Notes under the pieces: model-generated | Database searches by the model: none | Told to the model about the DNA's origin: nothing | What the model saw: the letters and a program-made list of their open reading frames with translations, nothing else | Part shown: piece after piece, positions 8,653 through 15,311 of the stretch | Position numbering within the stretch: the first letter of the stretch is position 1 | How the letters are laid out: every line of letters starts with the position of its first letter | DNA from: Parachlamydiaceae bacterium | GTDB taxonomy: Bacteria; Chlamydiota; Chlamydiia; Chlamydiales; Parachlamydiaceae | Length of the DNA: 64,000 nucleotides | Direction: 5' to 3' | Assembly: GCA_025451995.1 (NCBI GenBank) | Contig: JANWJE010000086.1 | Span: forward strand, 1-64,000 | Translations under genes and position numbers: made by a program

Positions 8653-9138
8653 ATGATGAAAAATGAATTAAAATTGGCGGTTAAAGTCAAATACAACCAA
8701 AAAGGGATCCAATCGATCATGGTGGATTCTGAAGCTGAATCTTTTCATTGGGCATTTGAAACCTCAAAAAAAGATCAAGGCATCGAACACTTAGTGGGCG
8801 ATTGGCTCGACAGTTATTCTCAAAAGAAACCCTGTTCCATTCAACTTCCTTTAGATTGGTCAAATATTACCGCGTTCACTAGAGACACTTTAAAGAGCCT
8901 GTCAACCATTCCCTTTGGCACGCTTTTGAGCTATGGACAAGTGGCGGACATGATCGGATACCCCGAAAGCGCAAGAGCTGTAGGAAGCGCATGCGGGCGA
9001 AATCCGTTTTATCTAGTGATTCCATGCCATAGAGTTGTGAATGCTCAATTTCAATTAAGAAGCAAATCATCATGGGGGATTTCAATTAAGAAAAAGCTTC
9101 TATCTTTCGAAGATTCATATTCTTTAATAAAAAAATAA
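8653..9138 (+). CDS. ogt: Methylated-DNA--protein-cysteine methyltransferase
   Basis: 161 aa. The active-site motif IPCHRVV (nucleophile Cys at about residue 125) and the helix-turn-helix segment TIPFGTLLSYGQVADMIGYP are clear. It repairs O6-alkylguanine by irreversible transfer of the alkyl group to its own cysteine. Start at 8653 or 8656 (adjacent ATGs) behind CAAGG. Oddity: after the active site the usual glycine-rich GGF/GGY turn is replaced by LRSKSSW; the rest (WGISIKKKLLSFE) fits the family with no length change, and the stretch ATTTCAATTAAGAA occurs twice within 31 bp, hinting at a local rearrangement. A palindrome begins 2 bp after the stop. Confidence 0.88.
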   Translation: MMKNELKLAVKVKYNQKGIQSIMVDSEAESFHWAFETSKKDQGIEHLVGDWLDSYSQKKPCSIQLPLDWSNITAFTRDTLKSLSTIPFGTLLSYGQVADMIGYPESARAVGSACGRNPFYLVIPCHRVVNAQFQLRSKSSWGISIKKKLLSFEDSYSLIKK

Positions 9139-9140
9139 GT

Positions 9141-9211
9141 TATACCGAAACAACTTTAAAATTTGGCTTTCGCGCAGCTCAAAAACCAAATTTTGAAATT
9201 GTTTCGGTATA
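9141..9211. repeat. Short palindrome, family A ends without core
   Basis: TATACCGAAACAACTTTAAA at 9141-9160 is complemented by the right end ATTGTTTCGGTATA at 9198-9211. The same outer sequences flank the CCGCGG core at 1-127 and 10096-10261, so this copy looks like the element with its core deleted, or the original simple form. It lies 2 bp after the ogt stop. Confidence 0.85.
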
Positions 9212-9273
9212 TTAATTAAGTTGAAATAAAGTGATAATTTCATGTATAATGCTAATAATGTGGTTTTATAATA

Positions 9274-10104
9274 ATGTCTTTTTTAAATCATTCTGGTTAT
9301 ATTTTTTTATACAATGGCCAAGGCGCTAATCCTTACTGCGTAGAAAAGGCAAAATCTAGTTTTCTAGAATACCTAGGACAAGAGAATGCTCCCCGCTTAA
9401 TTGCCGTAGATTCTTCTTATATCGTTAGAGATCTTAGCTCATCCGGAAAAGCTGTTGTTTTTACCGGAGGGAATGCTTGTTCCATTTATGATGATTTTAA
9501 AGTAGCGGGAATAAAGAGCCTTTCTGAAGCAATTTTGAATCATGGGCGGACTTATATCGGATTTTGCAGCGGAAATTACCTTGCTGGTCAATTCATCTAC
9601 CACTACGACCATGAATGTCTCACTTCGAATTATGGATTAAATTTAATCGATCTACAATACATAGGTCCCGCGTTTCCTTTAGAAAAAGAGGCAAAACATT
9701 TAGGAGTAAATACATCTAAAGCTGCAAAAATCAATTTTGGTCCCGATCCTTTGAAAACATGTTATGTTTATTGGAATGGAGGGGGTTCTTATGAATTCTA
9801 TGATCCATTGAGTACGATTAAAGTTGCCTCTTATGCAGAACAAGAATTCAATAGATTTGGGAATATAGCCGGTCTTTGCGATCTCAATAAAGGGCATGGA
9901 AAAGTGATTTGTACATCCATACACCCTGAAATTCAACTCGATAGCAATGAAGTACAGCTGTGGGGTCCCTTGATGACAGAAAATGAAAAAGAGCAATTGG
10001 TAAACGATGCCCCCTTGCAAAAAGAATGTTTAGCAGAAATTTGCAACCTCGTTGATCTAAAGGATCAAAATCGAAATGATTGGAAGCGGTACAATTATAC
10101 CTAA
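9274..10104 (+). CDS. BPL_N-type (biotin-protein ligase N-terminal-like) protein
   Basis: 276 aa. Resembles the BPL_N family, a class I glutamine-amidotransferase-like fold: IFLYNGQGANPYCV at the N-terminus, VVFTGGNACSIYDDF as the oxyanion-type loop, and YIGFCSGNYLAGQFI with a cysteine at the nucleophile-elbow position (about residue 109). A C-terminal CTSIHPEI supplies a His as in amidotransferase folds. The substrate is unknown. The last codons YT and the TAA stop (10102-10104) lie within the terminal repeat of the palindrome beginning at 10096. Confidence 0.7.
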   Translation: MSFLNHSGYIFLYNGQGANPYCVEKAKSSFLEYLGQENAPRLIAVDSSYIVRDLSSSGKAVVFTGGNACSIYDDFKVAGIKSLSEAILNHGRTYIGFCSGNYLAGQFIYHYDHECLTSNYGLNLIDLQYIGPAFPLEKEAKHLGVNTSKAAKINFGPDPLKTCYVYWNGGGSYEFYDPLSTIKVASYAEQEFNRFGNIAGLCDLNKGHGKVICTSIHPEIQLDSNEVQLWGPLMTENEKEQLVNDAPLQKECLAEICNLVDLKDQNRNDWKRYNYT

Positions 10105-10261
10105 ACAATTTCAAAATTTGGTTTTTGAGCTGCGCGAAAGTTCCCGCGGTTGAGAGATCGTAAAAGGCATAGTATTAAATCAATACAATGCCTCTTGCGA
10201 TCTCTCAACCCCGGGGCTTTGAAGCAGCCCAAAAGTCCAAGATTCAACTGGACGGAGTATA
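10096..10261. repeat. Palindromic repeat family A, hybrid termini
   Basis: The left end is TATACCTAAACAATTTC (the type seen at 9141) and the right end is TCAACTGGACGGAGTATA (the type seen at 1763 and 31928); the palindromic core with CCGCGG and CCCCGGGG lies between. The mixed ends suggest recombination between two copies. It contains the TAA stop of the upstream gene. Confidence 0.9.
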
Positions 10262-10289
10262 GGTTTAAACATGAGGGGTTGTTATTCTT

Positions 10290-11108
10290 ATGAAAATAAA
10301 TTCATATAATAAGGGGCCGTGGAAGGACTTTGAGGATCAAATAGTTAAAAAAGCTATTAATGCCTATCAAAAGACCGTTCCATTTCCTCAACATCCTTTC
10401 GACCATGACACGAACGTCCACGCATTTTTTAATTTAAAACAACGCTATTTAAAAAATTTTTCTCGATCAACAAAGCAAATTAGAGAAAGATGGTTGAATT
10501 GTCTTTGCCCGCAATTAAAAAGCAGTACAATTTTGGAAAATGATGAACCTTTAATTTATGATCTTTATCAACAACATAAGTACGATCAAAACAAATGGGT
10601 GAGTATCGCACAAAAAATTTATCTATTTTTTGACTGCAAATATTATTATTCCCCCAATACCATTAAAAATTTTTTCAATTGTAAAAAACGAAAAGACCAA
10701 AAGAAATTTAACCTAAAAACGGCAGTTCAAGATGCTAAAGCGATGCAAGATTTTGATTCAGAATCGCTTTTGACGGGGGCTGAACATTCCCAAAAGGTGA
10801 AGGCAGCCCCCATCAAAAGTGATTATGGATCAAAAGATTGCGTTGATTTAACGTCTTCAACTGCCGTTTTTAGGTTTAATGATCAAAATAAGATTTTATT
10901 TAGCGATATGGACACGGATTCTTCATTGAGTTCTGCGCCAATTTTTGATAAAAACAAAAAAACAAAACCAAATTCGGATGAAGTTGAAGCAAAACCTGCT
11001 TACAATAATTTTTTAAACCTAGAAACGGCAATTCAAGACGTCATTTTTCATGAAAATATTACGATCTGCGATAAAGAGGAAAAAAACTTAATGAATGAAT
11101 TTTTTTGA
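10290..11108 (+). CDS. Myb/SANT-like DNA-binding protein with embedded palindromic element
   Basis: 272 aa. Residues about 5-70 (GPWKDFEDQIV ... STKQIRERWLNCL) and 85-132 (LIYDLYQQHKYDQNKWVSIA ... SPNTIKNFF) read as two tandem Myb repeats, with spaced aromatic residues and the K-Q-I-R-E-R-W recognition-helix pattern of eukaryotic R2R3 Myb domains. No signal peptide is visible. From about residue 141 the protein is made largely of translated repeat DNA: 10712-10874 is a palindromic element related to 15184-15311, and a second copy of its left end begins at 11018. The in-element TGA is changed to a sense codon (CAGTTCAAG). A role as a nucleomodulin or regulator is inference. Confidence 0.72.
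   Translation: MKINSYNKGPWKDFEDQIVKKAINAYQKTVPFPQHPFDHDTNVHAFFNLKQRYLKNFSRSTKQIRERWLNCLCPQLKSSTILENDEPLIYDLYQQHKYDQNKWVSIAQKIYLFFDCKYYYSPNTIKNFFNCKKRKDQKKFNLKTAVQDAKAMQDFDSESLLTGAEHSQKVKAAPIKSDYGSKDCVDLTSSTAVFRFNDQNKILFSDMDTDSSLSSAPIFDKNKKTKPNSDEVEAKPAYNNFLNLETAIQDVIFHENITICDKEEKNLMNEFF
10712..10874. repeat. Family B palindromic element in frame inside the Myb-like gene
   Basis: Inverted ends CCTAAAAACGGCAGTTCAAG and CTTCAACTGCCGTTTTTAGG. The first ~105 bp align base for base with the reverse complement of 15184-15311, including GATGCAAGATTTTGA and the core AACATTCCCAAAAGGTGAAG. It is translated as about residues 141-195 of the host protein. Confidence 0.85.
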
Positions 11109-11144
11109 AGATTGCCACGAACAGATCTTTCAACTTCCGTTTCA
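11018..11144. repeat. Second, degenerate family B element at the 3' end of the Myb-like gene
   Basis: The left end CCTAGAAACGGCAATTCAAG (11018-11037) and right end TCTTTCAACTTCCGTTTC (about 11127-11144) match family B termini at the expected 127-bp spacing, but the interior is not recognisably related. The TGA stop of the gene (11106-11108) falls inside it. Confidence 0.6.
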
Positions 11145-11200
11145 ATGAATGGCTGCCTGGGTTTTAAATCTAAAAAAAAAGATTTTTCAAGCAAAACGAG

Positions 11201-11216
11201 TTTCGAAAGAGGTCTA
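11201..11216. repeat. Family D terminus remnant
   Basis: TTTCGAAAGAGGTCTA matches one arm of the palindromes at 18765-18793 and 20123-20146. Only one end is seen here. Confidence 0.55.
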
Positions 11217-11278
11217 ATCTTTTTTTCTTGTGATTAATGAAATTTAAGCTATAAGTAAATTAATACAGGAGGTGTCTT

Positions 11279-11971
11279 ATGAAAGCATTATGCGTGGGTA
11301 CAATTTTTTCTCTTTGTGTGATGTTTTGTGGAAATTTATTCTCAGCTGAGGCCATTCCTACAAATGCAGTTTGGAATTCCTTGCAAAGGGGAAATCAAAA
11401 ATTTATCCGTAATCCGAAGTATGCAGCCGAGCGAAAAAAATGGGCGCCCAAGCAAAATCCCCCATGCATTATTTTAGGTTGTTCCGATTCAAGGGTGCCT
11501 CCCAGCTTAGTTTTTCAACAATCGATTGGAAAATTATTTACATGCCGTGTAGCCGGCAATGTGACAGATAATGTTGTCGTCGACTCCATCAATTTCGCCG
11601 TCGGTCATTATGATGTCAGTTTAATTGTTGTTTTAGGGCATTCCAACTGCGGTGCAGTTGAAGGGGCGCTCGATCATTTAAGAGAAAATAACGGTCGCAT
11701 CGACGTAGAAAAAGGGTTTCATAATGCAGTCATCGTCCCTATTGAAATCGCTATTAAAAAAGCAGGTATAGACATCTGGGGTCCACATGCTCTAGAAAAG
11801 TCCGTTGTTGCAAATATCCATTATCAAGCCGATCAGTTGTTAAAAAAATCACCCGATGTGCGAGAAGCGATTAGACAAGGAAGACTTGCCATCATCGGTG
11901 CAGAATACAGTTTGGAATCGGGTTTCGTCAAAGAACTCTTTAGAATCGATTGTCAAAAAAACAAACTGTAG
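11279..11971 (+). CDS. Beta-class carbonic anhydrase, exported
   Basis: 230 aa. An N-terminal signal peptide (MKALCVGTIFSLCVMFCGNL, cleavage near SAEA) precedes a beta-carbonic anhydrase domain with all zinc ligands: C-S-D-S-R in ILGCSDSRVPP, and H/C in LGHSNCGAVEGAL. It interconverts CO2 and bicarbonate; the signal peptide places it in the periplasm. The start follows a strong ribosome binding site, CAGGAGGTGTCTT. It stands alone between the Myb-like gene and a convergent lipoprotein gene. After its TAG stop the same frame stays open for another 59 codons. Confidence 0.93.
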   Translation: MKALCVGTIFSLCVMFCGNLFSAEAIPTNAVWNSLQRGNQKFIRNPKYAAERKKWAPKQNPPCIILGCSDSRVPPSLVFQQSIGKLFTCRVAGNVTDNVVVDSINFAVGHYDVSLIVVLGHSNCGAVEGALDHLRENNGRIDVEKGFHNAVIVPIEIAIKKAGIDIWGPHALEKSVVANIHYQADQLLKKSPDVREAIRQGRLAIIGAEYSLESGFVKELFRIDCQKNKL

Positions 11972-12144
11972 GATAAATTAATCGGTATCAAACCGAATAT
12001 TATTGATGAAGACAACCAAACACGGTTATTAAATCGAGGGGATTTTATTGTGTTAACAATTGGAAGAAATAATTTAATTTCTCCAAATTTCCAAGATTCT
12101 ATTTACATTGCAGAAGTTCAATTTCTGTATAATAAAAGTACTGC

Positions 12145-12573
12145 TCAATAATTTATTTTTATGAGTTCTCGCCATAGGGGATGTTTCCATGTGGCGAGAA
12201 CTGCATTGCATTTTTCAATTTGAGAATAATAAGTAAGAATTCCACCCGTTTGACAATATTTTTCCCCTTCCACTTTGAAAAGAGTGGTTCCTGTGCTGGA
12301 ACGAATGGTCAATTTAATTTCTTCTTCCTGATGATTTTTATATCTTACCTTCAAAAACAAAGTCGGGAGCTCATCGCATATCTCATTTGATGGGAGTGAC
12401 CATTGAATAAGCAATCTTTCACCAATGAATGGGGCATAAAGTTTTGGATCGGGGGTTCCAATGTGAAAGCTCGCTAAATATTCAGGGGTGAGATATTGCG
12501 TTTGAATATCTAAGCGGTGCAACGCGCAGCTAGAAAGCAAAAATAAAAAGATGATTAAAACAGCTTTTTTCAT
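12145..12573 (-). CDS. Small lipoprotein, function unknown
   Basis: 142 aa from the ATG at 12573. The sequence begins with two lysines, a hydrophobic stretch and the lipobox LSSC, so it is a predicted lipoprotein anchored at Cys18 or thereabouts. The mature part resembles no family I recognise; it has a beta-rich middle (LLIQWSLP, LFLKVRY, IKLTIRSSTGTTLFKVEG). The ATG at 12573 is preferred over the upstream one (12600) because it has GAAGGG before it and begins the signal sequence. It starts 11 bp after the DAHP synthase stop, so the two are probably one operon. Confidence 0.75.
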   Translation of the reverse strand: MKKAVLIIFLFLLSSCALHRLDIQTQYLTPEYLASFHIGTPDPKLYAPFIGERLLIQWSLPSNEICDELPTLFLKVRYKNHQEEEIKLTIRSSTGTTLFKVEGEKYCQTGGILTYYSQIEKCNAVLATWKHPLWRELIKINY

Positions 12574-12584
12574 TCGCAATCCCT

Positions 12585-13613
12585 TCACCTGAACCCACAC
12601 GGTTTAAAAGCCTCCTCCAAAATGTGACTGCTCCACTCGAATAAATGGACAGTTTCATCCCAACTTAAACAAGGATCTGTGATTGAGACCCCATATTTTA
12701 ATTCTTTTGATAGGGCTTGCGCCCCGCTAAATAAATGGCTTTCCAGCATTAAACCTCGAATATTCGTATTCCCTTCTAAAATTTGATGAATAATCGATTT
12801 AAAAGCGATTGGCTGCCTTTCATGTTTTTTGTTTGAATTGTGATGAGCGCAGTCGATAAGCAGTCGCTGTGGAAGTTTTACGCATCCTAACTTCATCAAT
12901 GCTTCTTCTATAGATTCAGGATTGTAATTTGGGCCGGACTCTCCGCCGCGCAAAACAATATGCGCATCTGGATTTCCATGTGTATGGCATGTGATTGGTT
13001 TTCCGTGATCAGAAATTCGCATGAAGGAATGAGCATGTGTGGCAGAAAGTGCACCATGAATAGCTGATGAAATATTACCTGCCAAACAGTTTTTAATTCC
13101 AACCGGCATGGGAAGAAATGAGGCTAAGATCCGATGAGTTTGAGAAGAGGCAGTCCTAGCGCCAATGGAGCCCCACGTTACGAGGTCTTCATAATAAAAG
13201 GCTGTCATGGGGTCCAAAAATTCAGTAGCAGTAGGAATATTTAGAGAGGTTAGGTCTAACATCAATTGTCTTGTCCATTCGATTCCAAGCGCTGTTGAAT
13301 GGGATCCATCTAAATGAGGATCATAAAGAAATCCTCTCCAGCCTGAAGTCGTTCGGGGTTTTTCACAATAGACTCGCATAATGAAAAAAAATTGCGAAGA
13401 ATATTTTTCACTCATCTCTTTCAAACGAAGTGCATATTCTCTCGCTGAATGAAAATCATGAATGGAGCAAGGGCCGACAATCATGATCAAGCGGGAGTCT
13501 TTGCCGCTTAATATATCTCTTACAGTTTGTCTATGTTGCTCTATAGACAGAGCTTGCGAGAGAGTGAGGGGTAAAGCCTGCTTGATGTCAAAATACGTCG
13601 GCAAAGATTGCAT
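12585..13613 (-). CDS. 3-deoxy-7-phosphoheptulonate (DAHP) synthase, class I AroFGH type
   Basis: 342 aa from the ATG at 13613. It condenses phosphoenolpyruvate with erythrose 4-phosphate, the first step of the shikimate pathway. Typical AroG-type motifs are present: IMIVGPCSIHD near the N-terminus, RVYCEKPRTTSGWRGFLYDP, ARTASSQTHR, and CAHHNSNK with a metal-binding His. The open frame runs 106 codons further upstream, but that part is translated repeat DNA (13646-13986) and is excluded. Two tandem palindromes lie 33 bp upstream of the start, so the promoter probably lies within or between them. Confidence 0.93.
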   Translation of the reverse strand: MQSLPTYFDIKQALPLTLSQALSIEQHRQTVRDILSGKDSRLIMIVGPCSIHDFHSAREYALRLKEMSEKYSSQFFFIMRVYCEKPRTTSGWRGFLYDPHLDGSHSTALGIEWTRQLMLDLTSLNIPTATEFLDPMTAFYYEDLVTWGSIGARTASSQTHRILASFLPMPVGIKNCLAGNISSAIHGALSATHAHSFMRISDHGKPITCHTHGNPDAHIVLRGGESGPNYNPESIEEALMKLGCVKLPQRLLIDCAHHNSNKKHERQPIAFKSIIHQILEGNTNIRGLMLESHLFSGAQALSKELKYGVSITDPCLSWDETVHLFEWSSHILEEAFKPCGFR

Positions 13614-13645
13614 GTGTGGCCTTTTTAAACGCAAGGTCTCTTTCG

Positions 13646-13821
13646 TATACTGCTTCCAGTTGAATCCTGGAAAATTTGACAAGGAGGAGTCCAGAATTTG
13701 AATCAGGCGTAGCCGGTGCCGAAGCAGCGCAACTTGAATAAAGTTGTGCGATGCAGGCAGATTCAAAGGCTGTGGCAAGCCGACGCAGTCAAAATTCCAG
13801 AATTCAACTGGAAGGAGTATA
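13646..13821. repeat. Palindromic repeat with family A ends, variant core
   Basis: Left end TATACTGCTTCCAGTTGAAT and right end ATTCAACTGGAAGGAGTATA are inverted; the interior (TTGAATCAGG ... GCAGATTCAA) pairs less well and lacks the CCGCGG core. It abuts the next copy, sharing the TA at 13820-13821. Confidence 0.8.
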
Positions 13822-13986
13822 TACTGCTTCCAGCTGAATCTTGGACTTTTGGGCTGCTTCAAAGCCCCGGGGTTGAGAGATCGCAAGAGGCATTGTATTG
13901 ATTTAATACTATGCCTCTTGCAATCTCTCAACCGCGGGAGCTTTCAAGCTAGCCCAAAATTCCAATATTCAACTGGAAGCAGTATA
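13820..13986. repeat. Palindromic repeat family A, full length
   Basis: 167-bp palindrome with TATACTGCTTCCAG termini and CCCCGGGG/CCGCGG core. It differs from the copy at 31762-31928 by about three bases over the full length, so one of the two moved recently or they are kept alike by gene conversion. Tandem with 13646-13821. Confidence 0.93.
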
Positions 13987-13995
13987 TAACAAATT

Positions 13996-14157
13996 ATGAT
14001 AATTTTATCTGCATTTTTACGCAACAGGCCCAGTATATTGGGATATTTGGAAGATCTTTTACATCAGCATATTTTTTTAGTTCAGAAAAACTATTTGACA
14101 GCATATGCTAGCAGCGGGATTGATTTAATCAATCCATTTGATTTGCAATCAAAGTAA
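13996..14157 (+). CDS. Short open frame of unknown nature
   Basis: 53 codons starting MIILSAFLRNRPS directly after the palindrome, in a 606-bp stretch between the DAHP synthase and PIN-domain genes. No ribosome binding site or family match is evident. It could be a gene fragment or chance. The rest of the gap holds only repeat DNA and a family A end remnant at 14184-14211. Confidence 0.2.
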   Translation: MIILSAFLRNRPSILGYLEDLLHQHIFLVQKNYLTAYASSGIDLINPFDLQSK

Positions 14158-14183
14158 AATCTCTATCTTCTCCAATCTCCTTG

Positions 14184-14211
14184 CCAGCTTTCAACTGGAA
14201 GGACGATATAC
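14184..14211. repeat. Family A terminus remnant
   Basis: AGCTTTCAACTGGAAGGACGATATA resembles the right end of the family A repeats; no matching left end is present. Confidence 0.45.
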
Positions 14212-14219
14212 AAATGAAA

Positions 14220-14648
14220 TCAGACAAGTAAATTATGAAATGGATGATGATTTTTCCAGCGATATGTTTTAAAATCTCGTTGGTCTGTTGAAACAATATC
14301 TCCGGAATTGAGTTCATGTGCAAGAATAACCAAGGAGGCATCAGCGAGATCCATTGGCAAGTCTTTGTATTTTAGCAATAGCGTTTTGATACTTGCAAAA
14401 TGTGTTTTTTCGATTTGAAATAATTCTAATAAATCATTCTCTAATACACTGATGAGTAATAAGATTGCTTGGAAATTGTTTTTTTGAGCGAAAAAATGAC
14501 AGGCCTCAACGATCACAGGCCAAGAAGTAATCCATCTTCGATTTTGTATCTGTTTGCTAATCTCCATGGCTTTTTTATGATATTTGTCATTTTTGGTATG
14601 CAAAGCAACAAGAAAACCAGTATCGATAATAATAAACTGAGATTTCAT
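14220..14648 (-). CDS. PIN-domain ribonuclease, VapC-like toxin
   Basis: 142 aa. PIN-domain acidic residues are visible: IIDTGFLVAL near the N-terminus, a mid-protein glutamate in VIVEACHFF, and MDLADASLVILA with the paired aspartates, followed by IVSTDQRDF. Such proteins are Mg-dependent RNases. The start codon overlaps the stop of the upstream small gene by 4 bp (ATGA), the usual antitoxin-toxin arrangement. Confidence 0.83.
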   Translation of the reverse strand: MKSQFIIIDTGFLVALHTKNDKYHKKAMEISKQIQNRRWITSWPVIVEACHFFAQKNNFQAILLLISVLENDLLELFQIEKTHFASIKTLLLKYKDLPMDLADASLVILAHELNSGDIVSTDQRDFKTYRWKNHHPFHNLLV

Positions 14649-14911
14649 CGCTTTTTTCTTATTCTCTTTGAGATCTGTTTTTTATACTGCAAAGAATCAT
14701 CAGCATCTCCTTCTGCTGCACCGATAAATCCTATTTCTTTCAAAAAATCAAGAGCATTCATTGGCTTTTTTTGATTTTGCGTTGCATATAAGTGATGAAT
14801 GGCTTCAGTTAGAATTTCAGTCGTTTTTTTATCGCCCATCCATGACTTTAAAAACTCCAACTCCCAAACAGTTTTTTCATCCAACCTTGCCGATACTGTC
14901 CTTCCACCCAT
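14645..14911 (-). CDS. Ribbon-helix-helix type antitoxin, partner of the PIN toxin
   Basis: 88 aa. The segment RTVSARLDEKTVWELEFLKS followed by TTEILTEAIHHLY fits the beta-helix-helix fold of CopG-like antitoxins. The C-terminal tail is basic. The ATG at 14911 is chosen because GAGGAG lies 6 bp upstream; an ATG 12 codons earlier (14947) is in frame but has no such site. It likely neutralises the PIN toxin and autoregulates the operon, which is inferred from family and order. Confidence 0.7.
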   Translation of the reverse strand: MGGRTVSARLDEKTVWELEFLKSWMGDKKTTEILTEAIHHLYATQNQKKPMNALDFLKEIGFIGAAEGDADDSLQYKKQISKRIRKKR

Positions 14912-15063
14912 GCTTGACTCCTCTTTAAACCTCTTGCGTAATGACAAAGCTAATTACGCAAAAGATTTATTTTACTAAAATGTAATACATTTTTCATTTA
15001 AATGTCAACATTTAGCAAAGAGTACACCTATGAAAAGCGGCGACTAGCCAAATTTCATCATAA

Positions 15064-15201
15064 ATGAAATTTATAGTTGATTTTCCGGACCCCTCTTTGC
15101 ACATGAAATCGGTTCCTTTGGATTATAAAAAATTAAGCATGTATGACGCGATTGTCATTTTGACAGACCATGCATGCTATGATCCTAGAAACGGCAGTTG
15201 A
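15064..15201 (+). pseudogene. C-terminal fragment of a nucleotide-sugar dehydrogenase
   Basis: About 45 codons reading DMKSVPL-type text: LHMKSVPLDYKKLSMYDAIV followed by ILTDHACYD, which matches the C-terminal domain of UDP-sugar dehydrogenases (usually ILTDHSAYD). The fragment runs into the palindrome at 15184-15311, which supplies the ending PRNGS and a TGA stop. Nothing of the catalytic part is present. The remainder of the 346-bp gap upstream holds no other recognisable feature. Confidence 0.55.
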
Positions 15202-15311
15202 AGGCGATAATCGGGGGTGCCTTCACCTTTTGGGAATGTTCACCCCCGATTGTTAGCGATTCTAACTCAAAATCTTGCATCACTTTATCGCCTTCAACTG
15301 CCGTTTCTAGG
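15184..15311. repeat. Palindromic repeat family B providing stops on both strands
   Basis: Perfect 26-bp inverted ends (15184-15209 and 15286-15311) starting CCTAGAAACGGCAGTTGAAG, with an inner GGGGGT...ACCCCC hairpin. Reading inward from either side in the frame of the adjoining gene gives PRNGS and TGA. Related copies lie in the Myb-like gene (10712-10874, 11018-11144). Confidence 0.92.

Noticed and set aside
9040-9138. Frameshift in the alkyltransferase gene
   Set aside because: A different frame reads HHGGFQLRK, which looks like the usual glycine turn, but the actual frame continues with WGISIKKKLLSFE at the right distance from the active site, so the gene aligns without a shift.
13614-13931. 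106-codon N-terminal extension of the DAHP synthase
   Set aside because: The extra residues are translated palindromic repeats; homology starts at the ATG at 13613.
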